Below, piece by piece: positions 1 through 7,257 of a stretch of DNA of 22,979 bases. Numbering within the stretch: the stretch's first letter is position 1; the number at the start of each line of letters is the position of its first letter. A program made the translations under genes and the position numbers. The DNA lies in assembly GCA_964636665.1 (NCBI GenBank), contig CAZWVT010000029.1, positions 1-22,979 of the forward strand, read 5' to 3'. Under the pieces are notes generated by a model. It was not told the origin of the DNA, made no database searches, and saw only the letters and a list, made by a program, of their open reading frames with translations. This stretch comes from JAAYLC01 sp964636665 (GTDB taxonomy: Bacteria; Bacteroidota; Bacteroidia; Flavobacteriales; Flavobacteriaceae).

Positions 1-500
1 TCAGAACCAAAGAGGTCGACGGGTACGATGCTCTTCAACTTGGTTTCGATGACAAAAAGACTGCTAGTAAAGCTGCCGAAGGACATGCTAAAAAAGCAGG
101 AACCGTTGCAAAACGTAAAGTCGCCGAATTTAAAGGTTTTGAAGAGGATTACAAATTAGGCGATACAATTACGGTAGCGCATTTTATTGAAGGCGAATAT
201 GTAGATATTGCCGGAACATCCAAAGGAAAAGGGTTCCAAGGTGTTGTAAAACGCCATGGTTTTGGTGGAACCTCCCCGAGTCACGGTCAACAAAGTAGGT
301 TGCGCGCTCCGGGATCTATCGGAGGTGCATCCACACCGGGTCGCGTTTTTAAAGGAAAGCGAATGGCCGGACAAATGGGAAATAAAAGAGTTAAAATAGA
401 TAACCTGAGAGTGCTGAAAGTGGTTCCTGAAAAGAACTTGCTTGTTGTAAAAGGAGCAGTACCCGGGCATAAGAATTCTTATGTAATAATCGAGAAATAA
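1..500 (+). CDS. rplC: 50S ribosomal protein L3 (5'-truncated by window edge)
   Basis: The gene enters from the left edge; the frame starts at base 3 and ends at TAA 498-500, giving about 165 C-terminal residues of a protein usually near 205. L3 is an early-assembly large-subunit protein whose extended loop reaches the peptidyl-transferase centre. Diagnostic stretches are GTSKGKGF, PGSIGGASTPGRVFKGK and MAGQMGN, and the C-terminal LLVVKGAVPG. In E. coli L3 the stretch after PGSIG is QNQ and carries the PrmB-methylated glutamine; here it is GAS, so that modification site is absent. The stop codon overlaps the rplD start by one base (TAATG), which suggests translational coupling. Identification is secure. 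Confidence 0.97.
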   Translation, partial: RTKEVDGYDALQLGFDDKKTASKAAEGHAKKAGTVAKRKVAEFKGFEEDYKLGDTITVAHFIEGEYVDIAGTSKGKGFQGVVKRHGFGGTSPSHGQQSRLRAPGSIGGASTPGRVFKGKRMAGQMGNKRVKIDNLRVLKVVPEKNLLVVKGAVPGHKNSYVIIEK

Positions 501-1129
501 TGAAGGTAGCTGTATTAGACAAAAACGGAAAAGACACAGGCAGAGAGGTTGAACTTTCTTCTGAAGTGTTTGGAATTGAACCTAATAATCATGCTGTTTA
601 TTTGGACGTGAAACAATACCTTGCCAATCAAAGACAAGGAACACACAAATCCAAAGAACGAAGCGAAATTACAGGCTCTACAAGGAAAATTAAGAAACAA
701 AAAGGAACCGGAACGGCGAGAGCGGGAAGCATAAAGTCCGGAATCTTTAGAGGTGGAGGAAGAATATTTGGTCCAAGACCTAGAAATTATTCCTTTAAAT
801 TGAATAAGAATTTGAAGAAATTGGCTCGTAAGTCAGCTTTGTCTTTGAAAGCTCAAAACAATGAGATTTTAGTTATCGAAGATTTGTCTTTTGATGCGCC
901 AAAGACTAAAGATTTTGTCAATGTATTAAAAAATTTAGGAATAGACTCTAAAAAATCTTTGTTTGTGTTGGGAGCGTCGAATAATAATGTATATTTGTCA
1001 TCCCGTAATTTGAAAAGCACTGAGATCGTAAAAGCATCAGAATTAAGTACATATAAGATTATGAATGCGAAAAGTTTGGTCTTGTCCGAAGGTTCATTAG
1101 AAGGGATTCAACAAAATTTAAGCAAATAG
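500..1129 (+). CDS. rplD: 50S ribosomal protein L4
   Basis: This 209-residue protein (E. coli L4 has 201) binds 23S rRNA early in assembly, and its long loop lines the exit-tunnel constriction with L22. The tunnel-loop signature is visible around residues 70-95: KGTGTARAGSIKSG, then RGGGRIFGPRPRNY. The globular part continues with KLARKSALSLKAQN and a C-terminal alpha/beta region. The ATG shares its A with the rplC stop. In E. coli L4 also represses the S10 operon through the leader before rpsJ; that leader lies outside this window, so whether it happens here cannot be judged. Next gene follows after 7 bases. Confidence 0.97.
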   Translation: MKVAVLDKNGKDTGREVELSSEVFGIEPNNHAVYLDVKQYLANQRQGTHKSKERSEITGSTRKIKKQKGTGTARAGSIKSGIFRGGGRIFGPRPRNYSFKLNKNLKKLARKSALSLKAQNNEILVIEDLSFDAPKTKDFVNVLKNLGIDSKKSLFVLGASNNNVYLSSRNLKSTEIVKASELSTYKIMNAKSLVLSEGSLEGIQQNLSK

Positions 1130-1136
1130 AAACGAG

Positions 1137-1430
1137 ATGAGCATCTTAATTAAACCTATAATCACGGAAAAGGCGTCTGATTTTGCAGAAAAGCGAAACG
1201 TATTTACATTTTATGTGGATATGCGTGCGAATAAGATAGAAATTAAAGAAGCTGTGGAAGCTGCTTATGGAGTTTCTGTAGATAAAGTTAGAACTATTAA
1301 TGTCCGCCCTGATAGAAAAGTCCGTTATACCAAAACGGGCGTTCAAACTGGTAAAACAAATGCTTACAAAAAAGCAATTGTACAGGTGGCGGAAGGTGAT
1401 ACTATAGATTTTTATAATAATGAGATTTAA
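1137..1430 (+). CDS. rplW: 50S ribosomal protein L23
   Basis: At 97 residues this is normal L23 length. The N-terminus ILIKPIITEKASDFAEKRNV matches the family's conserved P-hxTEK start, and KIEIKEAVEAAYGVSVDKVR followed by VRTINVRPDRKVRY is the RNA-binding fold. L23 sits at the tunnel exit and is the docking point for trigger factor and SRP. Start ATG 1137 lies 7 bases after rplD with an A-rich upstream (AGAAACGAG) and only a weak purine tract. A 24-base AT-rich gap separates it from rplB. Confidence 0.96.
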   Translation: MSILIKPIITEKASDFAEKRNVFTFYVDMRANKIEIKEAVEAAYGVSVDKVRTINVRPDRKVRYTKTGVQTGKTNAYKKAIVQVAEGDTIDFYNNEI

Positions 1431-1454
1431 TATCTCTAATTTTTAATTAGACAC

Positions 1455-2279
1455 ATGTCAGTAAGAAAACTAAAAGCAATCACCCCCGGTCAGCGTTTTA
1501 AGGTTGTAAACGGATTTGACGCCATTACTACCGATAAGCCGGAAAAGTCTTTACTTGCTCCGATAAAAAAGACCGGTGGACGAAATCGTCAAGGTGTTAT
1601 GACCATGAGAAACAGAGGTGGTGGTCATAAAAGAAGATATCGAATCATAGACTTTAAACGCGATAAATCAGGAATTCCTGCAACTGTTGCGTCTATCGAA
1701 TACGATCCGAACAGAACAGCATTTATAGCATTGTTAAATTACCAAGATGGGGAAAAAAGATACATCATTGCGCAGGACGGTCTTCAAGTAGGACAAAACA
1801 TTGTTTCCGGTGAATCTGTTGCTCCCGAAATTGGAAACGCAATGCAATTATCGTCGATTCCTTTGGGAACAGTCATTTCTTGTATAGAACTACGTCCCGG
1901 TCAAGGAGCTGTTATGGCTCGCAGTGCCGGTGCTTTTGCGCAATTAATGGCAAAAGAAGGAAAATATGCTACCATTAAATTACCATCCGGTGAAACCCGT
2001 TTGATTTTAAATAATTGTATGGCGACTATCGGAGCGGTATCTAATCACGATCATCAATTGATTGTTTCCGGAAAAGCCGGAAGAAGCAGATGGTTGGGAA
2101 GAAGACCACGTACTCGTGCAGTTGTTATGAATCCTGTGGATCATCCGATGGGTGGTGGAGAAGGTAAAGCTGCCGGAGGACATCCGCGTTCTAGAAAAGG
2201 AATACCTGCTAAAGGTTATAGAACCCGTTCAAGAACAAAAGCAAGTAATAAATTCATATTGGAACGTAGAAAGAAATAA
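1455..2279 (+). CDS. rplB: 50S ribosomal protein L2
   Basis: This is a 274-residue L2 (E. coli 273), a primary 23S rRNA binder needed for subunit association and peptidyl transfer. Early motifs are GGRNRQG and RGGGHKRRYRIIDFKR (residues 41-69), then EYDPNRTAFIAL and the central RSAGAFAQLMAKEGKYATI. The C-terminal signature MNPVDHPMGGGEG keeps the histidine implicated in peptidyl transfer (His230 counting Met1), while the second histidine of the usual DHPH is Met, which I recall as common in Bacteroidota. The tail is basic and ends FILERRKK. Three bases separate it from rpsS. Confidence 0.98.
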   Translation: MSVRKLKAITPGQRFKVVNGFDAITTDKPEKSLLAPIKKTGGRNRQGVMTMRNRGGGHKRRYRIIDFKRDKSGIPATVASIEYDPNRTAFIALLNYQDGEKRYIIAQDGLQVGQNIVSGESVAPEIGNAMQLSSIPLGTVISCIELRPGQGAVMARSAGAFAQLMAKEGKYATIKLPSGETRLILNNCMATIGAVSNHDHQLIVSGKAGRSRWLGRRPRTRAVVMNPVDHPMGGGEGKAAGGHPRSRKGIPAKGYRTRSRTKASNKFILERRKK

Positions 2280-2282
2280 GTT

Positions 2283-2561
2283 ATGGCAAGATCATTAAAA
2301 AAAGGACCTTACGTTCATTATAAGTTAGAGCGAAAAGTTCAGCAAAATGTTGAGAGTAATAAAAAGACAGTAATCAAAACTTGGTCACGTGCATCTATGA
2401 TTACTCCTGACTTTGTCGGACAGACAATCGCAGTTCATAATGGAAAACAATTTGTGCCTGTATATGTAACAGAAAACATGGTAGGTCATAAATTAGGAGA
2501 ATTTTCACCTACACGATCATTCCGTGGTCACGCAGGTGCTAAAAATAAAGGAAAAAGATAA
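2283..2561 (+). CDS. rpsS: 30S ribosomal protein S19
   Basis: It is 92 residues, exactly the usual S19 length. The N-terminus MARSLKKGPYVHYKLERKV and the body TWSRASMITPDFVGQTIAVH are diagnostic, as is the C-terminal KLGEFSPTRSFRGHAG. S19 sits in the head of the 30S subunit, pairs with S13 and contacts the A-site finger of 23S rRNA. The start lies 3 bases after the rplB stop (TAAGTTATG) with no Shine-Dalgarno sequence, so reinitiation or coupled translation is likely. Nothing unusual. Confidence 0.98.
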   Translation: MARSLKKGPYVHYKLERKVQQNVESNKKTVIKTWSRASMITPDFVGQTIAVHNGKQFVPVYVTENMVGHKLGEFSPTRSFRGHAGAKNKGKR

Positions 2562-2567
2562 TAGACC

Positions 2568-2978
2568 ATGGGAGTTCGTAAAAGAGAAAGAGCAGAAAGA
2601 ATCAAAGAAGCTAAGAAAAGCATTTACTTGGCTAAATTGAATAATTGTCCTACTTCTCCAAGAAAGATGCGTCTTGTGGCGGATCTTGTACGTGGAGAGA
2701 AAGTTGACAAAGCCCTTAATATTTTGAGATTCAGTTCAAAAGAGTCTTCTCGAAAATTAGAGAAACTTCTTTTGTCAGCTATCGCAAACTGGCAAGCAAA
2801 GAATGAAGACGCTTCTATTGAAGATGCTGATTTGTTTATTAAAGAAATCCGAGTGGATGGAGGAACGATGCTAAAAAGATTGCGTCCTGCACCACAAGGA
2901 AGGGCACATAGAATTAGAAAACGCTCCAACCATGTCACTTTGGTTTTAGGAGAAAATGATAACACACAAAGCAATTAA
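2568..2978 (+). CDS. rplV: 50S ribosomal protein L22 with N- and C-terminal extensions
   Basis: The protein has 136 residues against about 110 in E. coli. The extra length is a basic N-terminal extension (MGVRKRERAERIKEAKK) before the core starting AKLNNCPTSPRKMRLVADLVRG, plus a short polar tail after VTLVLGEN. The beta-hairpin that reaches the exit tunnel is visible as IRVDGGTMLKRLRPAPQGRA, followed by HRIRKRSNHVTLVL. L22 and L4 together form the tunnel constriction where macrolides act; the hairpin looks intact, without the three-residue deletion known from resistant mutants. The N-terminal extension is a lineage variant rather than a mis-called start, since the first ATG follows the upstream stop by 6 bases. 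Confidence 0.96.
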   Translation: MGVRKRERAERIKEAKKSIYLAKLNNCPTSPRKMRLVADLVRGEKVDKALNILRFSSKESSRKLEKLLLSAIANWQAKNEDASIEDADLFIKEIRVDGGTMLKRLRPAPQGRAHRIRKRSNHVTLVLGENDNTQSN

Positions 2979-2982
2979 TTAA

Positions 2983-3708
2983 ATGGGACAAAAGACAAAT
3001 CCAATCGGAAATCGCTTAGGTATTATTAGAGGTTGGGAATCCAACTGGTATGGCGGTGATGACTATGGCGATAAACTCGTCGAAGACGATAAGATTAGAA
3101 AATACATCCACGCCCGTTTGAATAAGGCTAGTGTGAGTAGAGTAATTATTGAGCGTACTTTAAAACTTGTAACCGTTACTATTACTACCGCTAGACCCGG
3201 AATAATCATCGGAAAAGGTGGACAAGAAGTAGACAAGCTAAAAGAAGAGCTTAAGAAAATTACAGATAAAGAAATACAGATAAACATTCATGAAATTAAA
3301 CGACCTGAACTTGACGCATTTCTTGTAGCATCGAGTATTGCGCGCCAAATTGAAAGTCGAATTTCTTATCGTCGTGCAATTAAAATGGCTATAGCTGCAA
3401 CGATGAGATTGAATGCAGAGGGAATTAAAGTTCAGATTTCCGGAAGATTGAATGGTGCTGAAATGGCACGGTCAGAAACGTATAAAGAAGGACGTATTCC
3501 TTTATCTACTTTTAGAGCCGATATCGATTATGCATTAGCTGAAGCACATACTACTTATGGTAGAATGGGAGTGAAAGTATGGATCATGAAAGGCGAAGTC
3601 TATGGTAAGCGCGAATTATCTCCACTTGTAGGATTGTCCACAGGTAAAAAAGGAGGAAAAGGTGCTCCGGCAGGACGCGGTGGAGGAAGATCTCGCCGTA
3701 GAAAGTAA
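2983..3708 (+). CDS. rpsC: 30S ribosomal protein S3
   Basis: This 241-residue S3 starts MGQKTNPIGNRLGIIRGWES, the family N-terminus. The KH domain is seen around residues 70-90 with the GxxG-type loop GIIIGKGGQEVDKLKEEL. The C-terminal domain carries ISGRLNGAEMARSETYKEG and GVKVWIMKGEVYG. The tail (GKKGGKGAPAGRGGGRSRRRK) is Gly/Arg/Lys-rich, longer than E. coli's, probably an rRNA-contacting extension. S3 forms part of the mRNA entry tunnel with S4 and S5 and contributes to its helicase activity. The start is 4 bases after rplV; 20 bases precede rplP. Confidence 0.98.
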   Translation: MGQKTNPIGNRLGIIRGWESNWYGGDDYGDKLVEDDKIRKYIHARLNKASVSRVIIERTLKLVTVTITTARPGIIIGKGGQEVDKLKEELKKITDKEIQINIHEIKRPELDAFLVASSIARQIESRISYRRAIKMAIAATMRLNAEGIKVQISGRLNGAEMARSETYKEGRIPLSTFRADIDYALAEAHTTYGRMGVKVWIMKGEVYGKRELSPLVGLSTGKKGGKGAPAGRGGGRSRRRK

Positions 3709-3728
3709 TTTTTAAAAATTAGGAAAAC

Positions 3729-4148
3729 ATGTTACAGCCTAAAAGAACAAAGTATCGCAAACAAATGAAAGGTCGTATGAAGGGCAACGCAGAACGCGGA
3801 AACCAATTATCATACGGAACCTTCGGTATTAAATCATTGGAATCTGAATTTCTTACAGCTCGTCAAATCGAAGCTGCGCGTATTGCCGCAACTCGTTATA
3901 TGAAAAGGGAAGGATCCCTATGGATTATGATTTTCCCTGACAAACCCATCACCAAAAAACCTCTTGAGGTTCGTATGGGAAAAGGAAAGGGAGCTGTGGA
4001 ACATTATGTTGCAGTTATCAAACCTGGAAGGATGTTATTTGAAGTATCCGGAGTTTCTCTGGAAACTGCAAAAGAAGCACTGCGTCTTGCTGCGCAAAAA
4101 CTTCCGGTAAAAACAAAGTTTGTAATGTCTAGGGAACTCCAAGAATAA
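3729..4148 (+). CDS. rplP: 50S ribosomal protein L16
   Basis: This is a 139-residue L16 (E. coli 136). MLQPKRTKYRKQMKGRMKGN at the N-terminus and the middle PDKPITKKPLEVRMGKGKG are diagnostic; the latter includes the arginine that E. coli hydroxylates (Arg81). L16 organises the A-site side of the central protuberance and is added late in 50S assembly. The C-terminal half has the usual GRMLFEVSGVSLETAKEALR. The gene lies in the canonical rpsC-rplP-rpmC order, with gaps of 20 and 11 bases. Confidence 0.98.
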   Translation: MLQPKRTKYRKQMKGRMKGNAERGNQLSYGTFGIKSLESEFLTARQIEAARIAATRYMKREGSLWIMIFPDKPITKKPLEVRMGKGKGAVEHYVAVIKPGRMLFEVSGVSLETAKEALRLAAQKLPVKTKFVMSRELQE

Positions 4149-4159
4149 TTTTTTGAGAA

Positions 4160-4351
4160 ATGAAACAATCAGAAATTAATAAAGCATCTACATCTGAATT
4201 ACAAGAAACACTTGTTGAATTCAGAAAAGCTTATATGAATTTAAAAATGGCACATGCTATTTCACCGGTGGAAAACCCAATTCAACTTCGTTTGCAAAGA
4301 AGAACAATTGCGCGTATTGCTACAGAATTAACCAAAAGAGAAGTACAATAA
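4160..4351 (+). CDS. rpmC: 50S ribosomal protein L29
   Basis: At 63 residues this matches E. coli L29 length. It is a short two-helix protein at the tunnel exit next to L23. The pattern KQSEINKASTSELQETLVEF, then LKMAHAISPVENPIQLRLQRRTIARIATEL, fits the family: helix, a loop containing a proline, then a basic helix with RRxIARI. The start follows rplP by 11 bases with the sequence TTTTTTGAGAAATG, where GAG gives at most a weak ribosome-binding site. Its position between rplP and rpsQ confirms the call. Confidence 0.95.
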   Translation: MKQSEINKASTSELQETLVEFRKAYMNLKMAHAISPVENPIQLRLQRRTIARIATELTKREVQ

Positions 4352-4367
4352 TTCCTACAGTTGAAAG

Positions 4368-4631
4368 ATGGAACAGAACATTAGAAATTTAAGAAAAGAA
4401 CGAATTGGTGTTGTGACAAGCAACAAAATGGATAAGTCCATAGTAGTTGCTGAGATTAAAAAAATTAAACACCCGATGTATGGTAAATTCGTGACCAAGA
4501 CAAAAAAATATGTCGCTCACGATGAAACCAACGACTGCAACGAAGGAGATACTGTAAGGATTATGGAAACACGTCCTTTGAGTAAAACCAAGTGCTGGAG
4601 ATTAGTAGAAATAATTGAAAGAGCGAAGTAA
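4368..4631 (+). CDS. rpsQ: 30S ribosomal protein S17
   Basis: This 87-residue OB-fold protein binds helices in the 5' and central domains of 16S rRNA. Diagnostic segments are RNLRKERIGVVTSNKMDKSI, the loop KIKHPMYGKFVTKTKKYVAH, and the family motif DTVRIMETRPLSKTKCWRLV near the C-terminus. Length is close to E. coli (84). The start lies 16 bases after rpmC within TTGAAAGATGG, where GAAAG gives a weak purine-rich upstream. Two bases separate it from rplN. Confidence 0.97.
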   Translation: MEQNIRNLRKERIGVVTSNKMDKSIVVAEIKKIKHPMYGKFVTKTKKYVAHDETNDCNEGDTVRIMETRPLSKTKCWRLVEIIERAK

Positions 4632-4633
4632 TC

Positions 4634-5002
4634 ATGATACAACAAGAATCAAGACTAAAAGTAGCTGACAATACCGGAGCAAGAGAAGTTCTATGCATCC
4701 GAGTATTGGGCGGTACAAAGAAAAAATACGCTTCAATCGGAGATAAAATTGTCGTCTCAGTAAAAGAAGCCACTCCAAATGGAAACGTAAAAAAAGGATC
4801 TGTTTCTACAGCCGTTGTCGTACGTACCGTTAAAGAGGTTAGACGTCCTGACGGATCTTACATTCGATTTGATGATAACGCTTGCGTTTTGCTTAATACG
4901 CAAGGAGAAATGAGAGGGACACGTGTTTTCGGTCCTGTAGCTCGTGAACTTCGTGACAAGCAATTTATGAAAATAGTATCATTGGCACCTGAAGTGCTAT
5001 AA
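4634..5002 (+). CDS. rplN: 50S ribosomal protein L14
   Basis: This 122-residue L14 begins MIQQESRLKVADNTGAREVL, the standard start. The middle holds KVSxK-like residues KIVVSVKEATPNGNVKKG and RRPDGSYIRFDDNACVLLN; the end is GTRVFGPVARELRDKQFMKI. L14 forms an intersubunit bridge with 16S rRNA and is the binding site of the silencing factor RsfS. It follows rpsQ after two bases (TAATCATG) without a Shine-Dalgarno sequence, so translation is probably coupled. Confidence 0.98.
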   Translation: MIQQESRLKVADNTGAREVLCIRVLGGTKKKYASIGDKIVVSVKEATPNGNVKKGSVSTAVVVRTVKEVRRPDGSYIRFDDNACVLLNTQGEMRGTRVFGPVARELRDKQFMKIVSLAPEVL

Positions 5003-5014
5003 TAGAAAACTATC

Positions 5015-5329
5015 ATGACAAAGCTTAAAATAAAAACCGGAGATACAGTAGTTGTTATTGCCGGAGATCACAAAGGATCAGAAGGCAAAGTACTTCGTGT
5101 ATTGCCCGAAAAAAACAAAGCAATCGTGGAAGGTGTGAATATTGTGTCTAAACACGAAAAACCAAGCACTCAAAACCCACAAGGCGGAATTTCAAAAAGA
5201 GAAGCTCCAATCCATATATCTAACTTGTCGTTGATTGACTCCAAAAGTGGAAAGCCAACACGAGTAGGATATCGAATGGAAAATGAAAAGAAAATACGAT
5301 TTTCAAAAAAATCGAATCAAGCAATTTAG
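5015..5329 (+). CDS. rplX: 50S ribosomal protein L24
   Basis: This 104-residue protein has the KOW motif at its N-terminus (KIKTGDTVVVIAGDHKGSEGKV), followed by NKAIVEGVNIVSKHEKPS and the conserved EAPIHISNLSLID. L24 is one of the two assembly initiators of the 50S subunit and sits near the tunnel exit. Length equals E. coli's. The C-terminal part, RVGYRMENEKKIRFSKKS, is standard. Spacing is 12 bases from rplN and 2 bases to rplE. Confidence 0.97.
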   Translation: MTKLKIKTGDTVVVIAGDHKGSEGKVLRVLPEKNKAIVEGVNIVSKHEKPSTQNPQGGISKREAPIHISNLSLIDSKSGKPTRVGYRMENEKKIRFSKKSNQAI

Positions 5330-5331
5330 TT

Positions 5332-5883
5332 ATGGCATATATACCTAGACTTAAACAAGAGTACAACAGCAGAGTCATTAATGCACTCAAAGACGAATTT
5401 GGTTACAATAACGTCATGCAAGTACCGAAATTAAAATCCATTGTGGTTTCCAGAGGAGTTGGAGCCGCAGTGGCTGATAAAAAATTGATAGATTATTCTG
5501 TTGAAGAGTTGACCAAAATTACAGGTCAAAGAGCAGTTCCCACAGTCTCGAAGAAGGACGTGGCTAACTTTAAACTTCGAAAAGGAATGCCTATCGGTGT
5601 GAAAGTAACACTCAGAGGAGAGCGCATGTATGAATTCTTAGACAGATTAATTACTTCTGCATTACCGCGAGTTCGTGACTTTAACGGAATTAAAGCCACA
5701 GGTTTTGATGGTAGAGGTAATTATTCTTTAGGAATTACAGAGCAAATCATTTTCCCCGAGATTGATATTGATAAAATCAAGAAGATTGAAGGATTAAATA
5801 TTACTTTTGTAACCTCTGCAGAAACAGATAAAGAAGCAAAATCGCTATTACAAGAATTGGGATTACCCTTTAAAAAGAATTAG
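5332..5883 (+). CDS. rplE: 50S ribosomal protein L5
   Basis: This 183-residue L5 (E. coli 179) attaches 5S rRNA to the central protuberance and contacts P-site tRNA. Recognisable segments: YNSRVINALKDEFGYNNVMQ, TGQRAVPTVSKKDVANFKLR, GVKVTLRGERMYEFLDRLI, LPRVRDFNGI and GNYSLGITEQIIFPEIDID. The C-terminus ITFVTSAETDKEAKSLLQEL is normal. It is preceded by a two-base gap after rplX (TAGTTATG) and followed by a four-base gap. No purine-rich ribosome-binding site is present. Confidence 0.98.
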   Translation: MAYIPRLKQEYNSRVINALKDEFGYNNVMQVPKLKSIVVSRGVGAAVADKKLIDYSVEELTKITGQRAVPTVSKKDVANFKLRKGMPIGVKVTLRGERMYEFLDRLITSALPRVRDFNGIKATGFDGRGNYSLGITEQIIFPEIDIDKIKKIEGLNITFVTSAETDKEAKSLLQELGLPFKKN

Positions 5884-5887
5884 AATT

Positions 5888-6157
5888 ATGGCTAAAGAAT
5901 CAATGAAAGCCCGTGAGCGTAAAAGAGCGCGAATGGTAGAAAAATATGCCGCCAAACGCAAAGCTTTAAAAGAAGCCGGCGATTGGGAAGCACTACAAAA
6001 ACTACCTGCAAATTCGTCTCCGGTACGTTTACATAACAGATGCAAATTGACAGGAAGACCAAGAGGATATATGAGAGTCTTCGGATTGTCTCGTGTGACT
6101 TTTCGTGAAATGGCAAATCAAGGTCTTATCCCGGGAGTGAAAAAAGCATCTTGGTAA
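5888..6157 (+). CDS. rpsN: 30S ribosomal protein S14, zinc-independent type
   Basis: This S14 has 89 residues with MAKESMKARERKRARMVEKY at the start, the core CKLTGRPRGYMRVFGLSRVT, and FREMANQGLIPGVKKASW at the end. It has a single cysteine and no CxxC pairs, so it is the zinc-independent (C-minus) form and not the 61-residue zinc form. It is shorter than E. coli's 101 residues, lacking part of the middle insertion. S14 is assembled late into the 30S head. A 73-base non-coding gap with a 16-base palindrome follows, separating it from rpsH. Confidence 0.97.
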   Translation: MAKESMKARERKRARMVEKYAAKRKALKEAGDWEALQKLPANSSPVRLHNRCKLTGRPRGYMRVFGLSRVTFREMANQGLIPGVKKASW

Positions 6158-6190
6158 TTTAAATATTATAAACATTAACTTGAATAAAGG

Positions 6191-6206
6191 TTTGATTATA
6201 ATCAAA
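6191..6206. repeat. 16-base perfect palindrome before rpsH
   Basis: TTTGATTATAATCAAA is a perfect 16-base palindrome, flanked by GG (6189-6190) and AACC (6207-6210). As RNA it can form TTTGAT/ATCAAA closed by a TATA loop, extended by GG/CC past two bulged A. It lies in the 73-base gap between rpsN and rpsH, ending 24 bases before the rpsH ATG. No T-run follows, so it is not an intrinsic terminator. Function is unknown: a DNA-binding dimer site or an mRNA element for rpsH are both possible. Confidence 0.5.
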
Positions 6207-6230
6207 AACCATATTCGCAAATTGCAATAA

Positions 6231-6632
6231 ATGAATACAGATCCAATTGCAGATTATCTAACCAGAATTAGAAATGCTGTTAGAGCCGGACATCGTGTTG
6301 TCGAAATACCGGCTTCGAACCTTAAAAAGGAGATTACAAAAATCCTTTTTGACCAAGGGTATATTTTAAGTTATAAATTTGATGATGAATCTTCTCCTCA
6401 AGGAAGTATCAAGATTGCATTGAAATATGACAAGCTTACAAAAGAACCCATTATCAGAGAAATTCGCAGAGTGAGTAAACCGGGATTACGTAAGTATGTA
6501 GGTTCAAAAGAACTTCCTCGCGTTCTAAATGGATTGGGAATTGCTATCGTTTCTACTTCTTCAGGAGTAATGACGGGAACACAAGCAAAATCTCAAAATA
6601 TTGGTGGTGAAGTGTTATGCTACGTTTACTAA
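6231..6632 (+). CDS. rpsH: 30S ribosomal protein S8
   Basis: This 133-residue S8 starts MNTDPIADYLTRIRNAVRAG, close to the family DPIADxLTRIRNA. The C-terminal signature is GIAIVSTSSGVMTGTQAKSQ followed by GGEVLCYVY, including the conserved STSxGxMTxxxA core. S8 binds the central domain of 16S rRNA and in E. coli represses the spc operon by binding mRNA near rplE. Here the 73-base leader directly before rpsH contains the 6191-6206 palindrome, which is a candidate control element, although this is inference. Thirteen bases follow before rplF. Confidence 0.97.
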   Translation: MNTDPIADYLTRIRNAVRAGHRVVEIPASNLKKEITKILFDQGYILSYKFDDESSPQGSIKIALKYDKLTKEPIIREIRRVSKPGLRKYVGSKELPRVLNGLGIAIVSTSSGVMTGTQAKSQNIGGEVLCYVY

Positions 6633-6645
6633 AAAATAGGATATT

Positions 6646-7188
6646 ATGTCAAGAATAGGAAAAAATCCAATCGAAGTTCCACAAGGGATTACAATAGATA
6701 TTACTGATAACGTAATTACTGTTAAAGGAAAAATGGGAGAACTCTCTCAAAACTTTGATGAAATTGCTGTAAAAGTAGAAGATAATCAAATAATTATAGA
6801 ACGTCCTTCAGAATCTAAAGATCATGTTGCAAAACACGGATTGTACAGAGCGTTAATCAACAATATGATAGTTGGCGTCAGTGAAGGCTGGACCAAACAA
6901 CTAGAATTGGTAGGAGTGGGATATAGAGCAAGTAATCAAGGGCAAAAATTGGATTTAGCTCTTGGATTTTCTCATAATATTGTTATGGAAATTGCTCCTG
7001 AAGTAAAAGTAGAAACGGTTTCTGAAAAAGGAAAAAATCCGATAGTAAAACTTACTTCACATGACAAACAGCTGGTTGGTCAAGTAGCTGCCAAGATTCG
7101 AAGCTTCCGTAAACCTGAACCTTACAAAGGAAAAGGAATCAAATTTGTTGGAGAAGAATTGAGAAGAAAAGCAGGAAAATCTGCATAA
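6646..7188 (+). CDS. rplF: 50S ribosomal protein L6
   Basis: At 180 residues this is the usual two-domain L6. The N-terminus is MSRIGKNPIEVPQGITIDIT; the domain junction holds GVSEGWTKQLELVGVGYRAS; the C-terminal signature is PEPYKGKGIKFVGEELRRKA (family PEPYKGKGIRYxxExxxxKxGK). L6 lies at the base of the L7/L12 stalk beside the sarcin-ricin loop and is needed for factor binding. The start is 13 bases after rpsH with an AT-rich upstream (AAAAAATAGGATATTATG). It is followed by a 69-base gap with an inverted repeat. Confidence 0.98.
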   Translation: MSRIGKNPIEVPQGITIDITDNVITVKGKMGELSQNFDEIAVKVEDNQIIIERPSESKDHVAKHGLYRALINNMIVGVSEGWTKQLELVGVGYRASNQGQKLDLALGFSHNIVMEIAPEVKVETVSEKGKNPIVKLTSHDKQLVGQVAAKIRSFRKPEPYKGKGIKFVGEELRRKAGKSA

Positions 7189-7191
7189 CAA

Positions 7192-7239
7192 AGAACTATT
7201 AAATAGGCTGTAAATTTAAAAGCATCCCCCGATAGTTCT
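7192..7239. repeat. Inverted repeat in the rplF-rplR gap
   Basis: AGAACTAT (7192-7199) and ATAGTTCT (7232-7239) are perfect 8-base inverted arms around a 32-base middle that itself holds the palindrome TAAATTTA (7211-7218) and a GCATCCCCC tract. The pair fills most of the 69-base gap and ends 18 bases before the rplR ATG. No T-run follows, so termination is unlikely. It could be a folded leader of the rplR-rpsE-rpmD-rplO-secY segment or a processing site. Confidence 0.45.
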
Positions 7240-7257
7240 ATAAAAATATAAAACGAC

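Noticed and set aside
2624..2974. 116-codon minus-strand open frame opposite rplV
   Set aside because: It lies fully opposite a conserved ribosomal gene, has no recognisable family pattern and no promoter or start context of its own. The same holds for the other antisense open stretches, such as 7122-7487 and 15185-15556.
6191..6206. Palindrome before rpsH as a transcription terminator
   Set aside because: No T-run follows and the stem is AT-rich and short; essential downstream genes depend on read-through.
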